Assembly: GCA_947498935.1 (NCBI GenBank) | Contig: CANMMM010000005.1 | Coordinates: 124,001-188,000 of the forward strand | Reading direction: 5' to 3' | Source: an uncultured Aquimarina sp. | GTDB lineage: Bacteria > Bacteroidota > Bacteroidia > Flavobacteriales > Flavobacteriaceae | DNA: 64,000 nt | In this document: positions 62,551 through 64,000 of the stretch, in pieces | How positions within the stretch are numbered: position 1 is the stretch's first letter | Layout: every line of letters begins with the position of its first letter | The notes under the pieces: model-generated | Database searches by the model: none | What the model saw: only the letters and a program-made list of their open reading frames with translations | Told to the model about the DNA's origin: nothing | Position numbers and translations under genes: made by a program

Positions 62551-64000
62551 TTATTGTTTGAACCTTTTTCTATACCACAGCAAACTTAGTAAGATAATTA
62601 CTAAAACCCCAATTCCAAAACTCCAATATACATAAGGAGCCCTTCCAAAAGCAATAGGAGCCGTATCGCCGATCAAATAAAACCCTCCCCAATAAAACGG
62701 ATGTGTCCTATGTACTGCTGCAGTCTCCAAATATTCTAACTTTGCTTGCTGTAATGCTTTGGCTTTGTTCTTTCCACTTTTTAAATGTGTATAAAAACTT
62801 TCCATCAGTTTAGGCGCTGTTTGATCAGACACCTCCCAACTACTCAGCACCAAACTTTTAGATCCTGCATATTGAAATGCAGTCCCCAAGCTCATGATTC
62901 CTTCTCCTTTTGCTATTTTTCCAATTCCTGTATTACAAGCACTTAACACGGTAAGCTCTGCGGGAATATCCAAGGCAAATAATTCATGCGCATATAATAA
63001 GTTATCTTCTACTGTATCCTTGGTTTGTGTAAAAAAGAGCTTTGATTTTTCGGGATGCTCATCATCAATAGCACCGTGTAAAGCAAGGTGTAGTATCCCA
63101 TAATCTGCTGCATGTTTTTTAAAATTCGCTTCTCCTGCCTCTGATCCATAAAAATAATCGCCATCAATAATCGATGCGATCGATTTAATTTCCTTTCGAG
63201 TACCAGGCAAATCATCAGAAGTGGCTCTCAGCGTAGCCAAGCTCATCTTCTTTGGAGATACATAAGTACTATCTGAAAATGAAAATGCCAAGCATGCTTC
63301 TTTATACCTCGAAGGACGAACCGCTGATGCTGCATCTGCAAAAAACAAAGTGGCAGAATTGGCATATGTTATTGCATATTCTTTAATAAGATACGATAAC
63401 TGCTGTGGGCTATTGCTACTATCTATCGTACTTACTAATAAATCAAAGTTAAGATGCCACAATGCTCCATCGGGTACGATCAGCAACTCATCTCCTACAA
63501 ATTGCTGACGAATAGGCGCAATTAATATGGTATACAATTCATGTGCAATTTGTTTATAAATTCGGGTATTCTTTTCTAGTACTGCTTTTCTAAAACGTGC
63601 TACCTTTTGGGCAAGATTCGGAGTCGCCAATGCTTGTACTCCTATAGCCTCTTTGCTAATGGTAAAAGCATAGGTAGTACTATCTTTCGTAAAATAGGTC
63701 AGTACTGTAGTATCCTCCGCTAATTGTTGCTGAATCTCGGCTACCGAAATAACCCTATCATCATATTTGAGTTGATGGTATTTAGGATGATTTTTTTCTA
63801 ATAGTTGTAGCAGTGAATCTTGCGACCTACTAATATCAAACAATTGGCTTTCGCAATACATTAGTTGAGTACTGTCTATTGCTTTATCTAACAGTGCTGA
63901 TTCTAATTTAGACTTGTAATGTGCTTTATCAATCCTTAGTTTTTTTTCTAGCGTCACCAAATCATCGGGTAAGCCCGCAAAACTCTTCGCATTGGATTCC
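62551..64000 (-). CDS. CHAT-domain protein with C-terminal membrane helix (N-terminus outside window)
   Basis: The frame is open to the window edge, so the N-terminal part (usually tetratricopeptide repeats in this class) is missing; the ATG at 63960 is not the true start. The CHAT (caspase HetF-associated) domain is complete: LLIVPDGALWHLNFDLLVS, the likely catalytic His in ILHLALHGAIDDEHPEKS, the likely Cys in LTVLSACNTGIGKIAKGEGIMSLGTAF, and HPFYWGGFYLIG. A helix near the end (YWSFGIGVLVIILLSLLW) followed by YRKRFK anchors it in the membrane. CHAT proteins are caspase-like proteases found in signalling and some defence modules; no defence neighbours are seen here. Substrate unknown. Confidence 0.9.
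   Translation of the reverse strand, partial: ESNAKSFAGLPDDLVTLEKKLRIDKAHYKSKLESALLDKAIDSTQLMYCESQLFDISRSQDSLLQLLEKNHPKYHQLKYDDRVISVAEIQQQLAEDTTVLTYFTKDSTTYAFTISKEAIGVQALATPNLAQKVARFRKAVLEKNTRIYKQIAHELYTILIAPIRQQFVGDELLIVPDGALWHLNFDLLVSTIDSSNSPQQLSYLIKEYAITYANSATLFFADAASAVRPSRYKEACLAFSFSDSTYVSPKKMSLATLRATSDDLPGTRKEIKSIASIIDGDYFYGSEAGEANFKKHAADYGILHLALHGAIDDEHPEKSKLFFTQTKDTVEDNLLYAHELFALDIPAELTVLSACNTGIGKIAKGEGIMSLGTAFQYAGSKSLVLSSWEVSDQTAPKLMESFYTHLKSGKNKAKALQQAKLEYLETAAVHRTHPFYWGGFYLIGDTAPIAFGRAPYVYWSFGIGVLVIILLSLLWYRKRFKQ

Noticed and set aside
1-64000. Search for tRNA, rRNA, integrase, prophage or restriction-modification genes
   Set aside because: None seen in the intergenic regions or among the ORFs. 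The only defence-like hint is the edge CHAT protein, which is not enough for a system call.

Overview
The window is a chromosomal segment of a flavobacterium (Bacteroidota, Flavobacteriia, probably Flavobacteriaceae). The evidence is an AT-rich sequence, two TonB-dependent receptors each next to a lipoprotein gene, a type IX secretion C-terminal sorting domain, flavobacterium-specific families (IPExxxVDY, long-form PurF, viroplasmin-type RNase H), -7 promoter boxes of the form TAnnTTTG, and gene orders such as acpP-fabF-rnc-IPExxxVDY-pyk. The genus cannot be fixed from sequence alone. I see no tRNA, rRNA, CRISPR array, prophage, integrase or transposase gene. Both edge genes are cut: an FtsX-like permease on the left and a CHAT-domain protein on the right.

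Layout. 1-6.3 kb: permease end, outer-membrane protein, dusB, lepA, HAD phosphatase, YjbQ, small membrane protein. 6.3-10.4 kb: TonB-dependent receptor plus a lipoprotein built of repeats. 10.5-18.4 kb: a tight set pgi, M23 peptidase, tryptophan 2,3-dioxygenase, DUF3108 protein, then hppD and hmgA, so tryptophan and tyrosine catabolism sit together. 18.6-22.7 kb: patatin/Omp85 protein and uvrC. 23.0-25.9 kb: an operon of a retropepsin-like RimK-associated protease, a RimK-like ATP-grasp ligase, an AspA/AstE-like deacylase and 5-formyl-THF cyclo-ligase. 25.9-33 kb: lspA, HopJ-like, rsmI, DoxX-like, an acidic hypothetical, tdk, alr, mscL, asd. 33.2-39.2 kb: sodium/solute symporter and a three-gene cluster (small His/Cys protein, TonB receptor, lipoprotein) that looks like metal uptake. 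39.2-48 kb: alpha/beta hydrolase, AddB-like nuclease, OmpA/TSP3 protein, AddA-like helicase-nuclease. 48.3-62.5 kb: sodA, T9SS-secreted DUF1028 protein, purF, PfkB kinase, RNase H, purN, acpP, fabF, rnc, IPExxxVDY protein, pyk, small exported protein, OmpA-like lipoprotein, exonuclease III. The end is a CHAT-domain membrane protein.

The strongest material not explained by genes is two dispersed repeat families in intergenic DNA. Family A (85-100 bp, seven copies) has conserved ends GCGTTAGGGATAG and GATAGCCCGACCC...AACGCCC around one of two alternative cores; six of seven copies lie within about 50 bp after a stop codon. Family B is a MITE-like element with GAAGTGGTTT-type terminal inverted repeats: three copies are exactly 161 bp, two are shortened, and one related element shares its central 17 bp. 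Two intergenic sites near 15.4 and 35.2 kb share an aligned region ending in a hairpin and may encode small RNAs on the minus strand. No complete new system can be demonstrated. The best candidates for follow-up are the two repeat families, the protease/RimK/deacylase operon, the repeat-built lipoprotein with its receptor, and the putative metal-uptake cluster.
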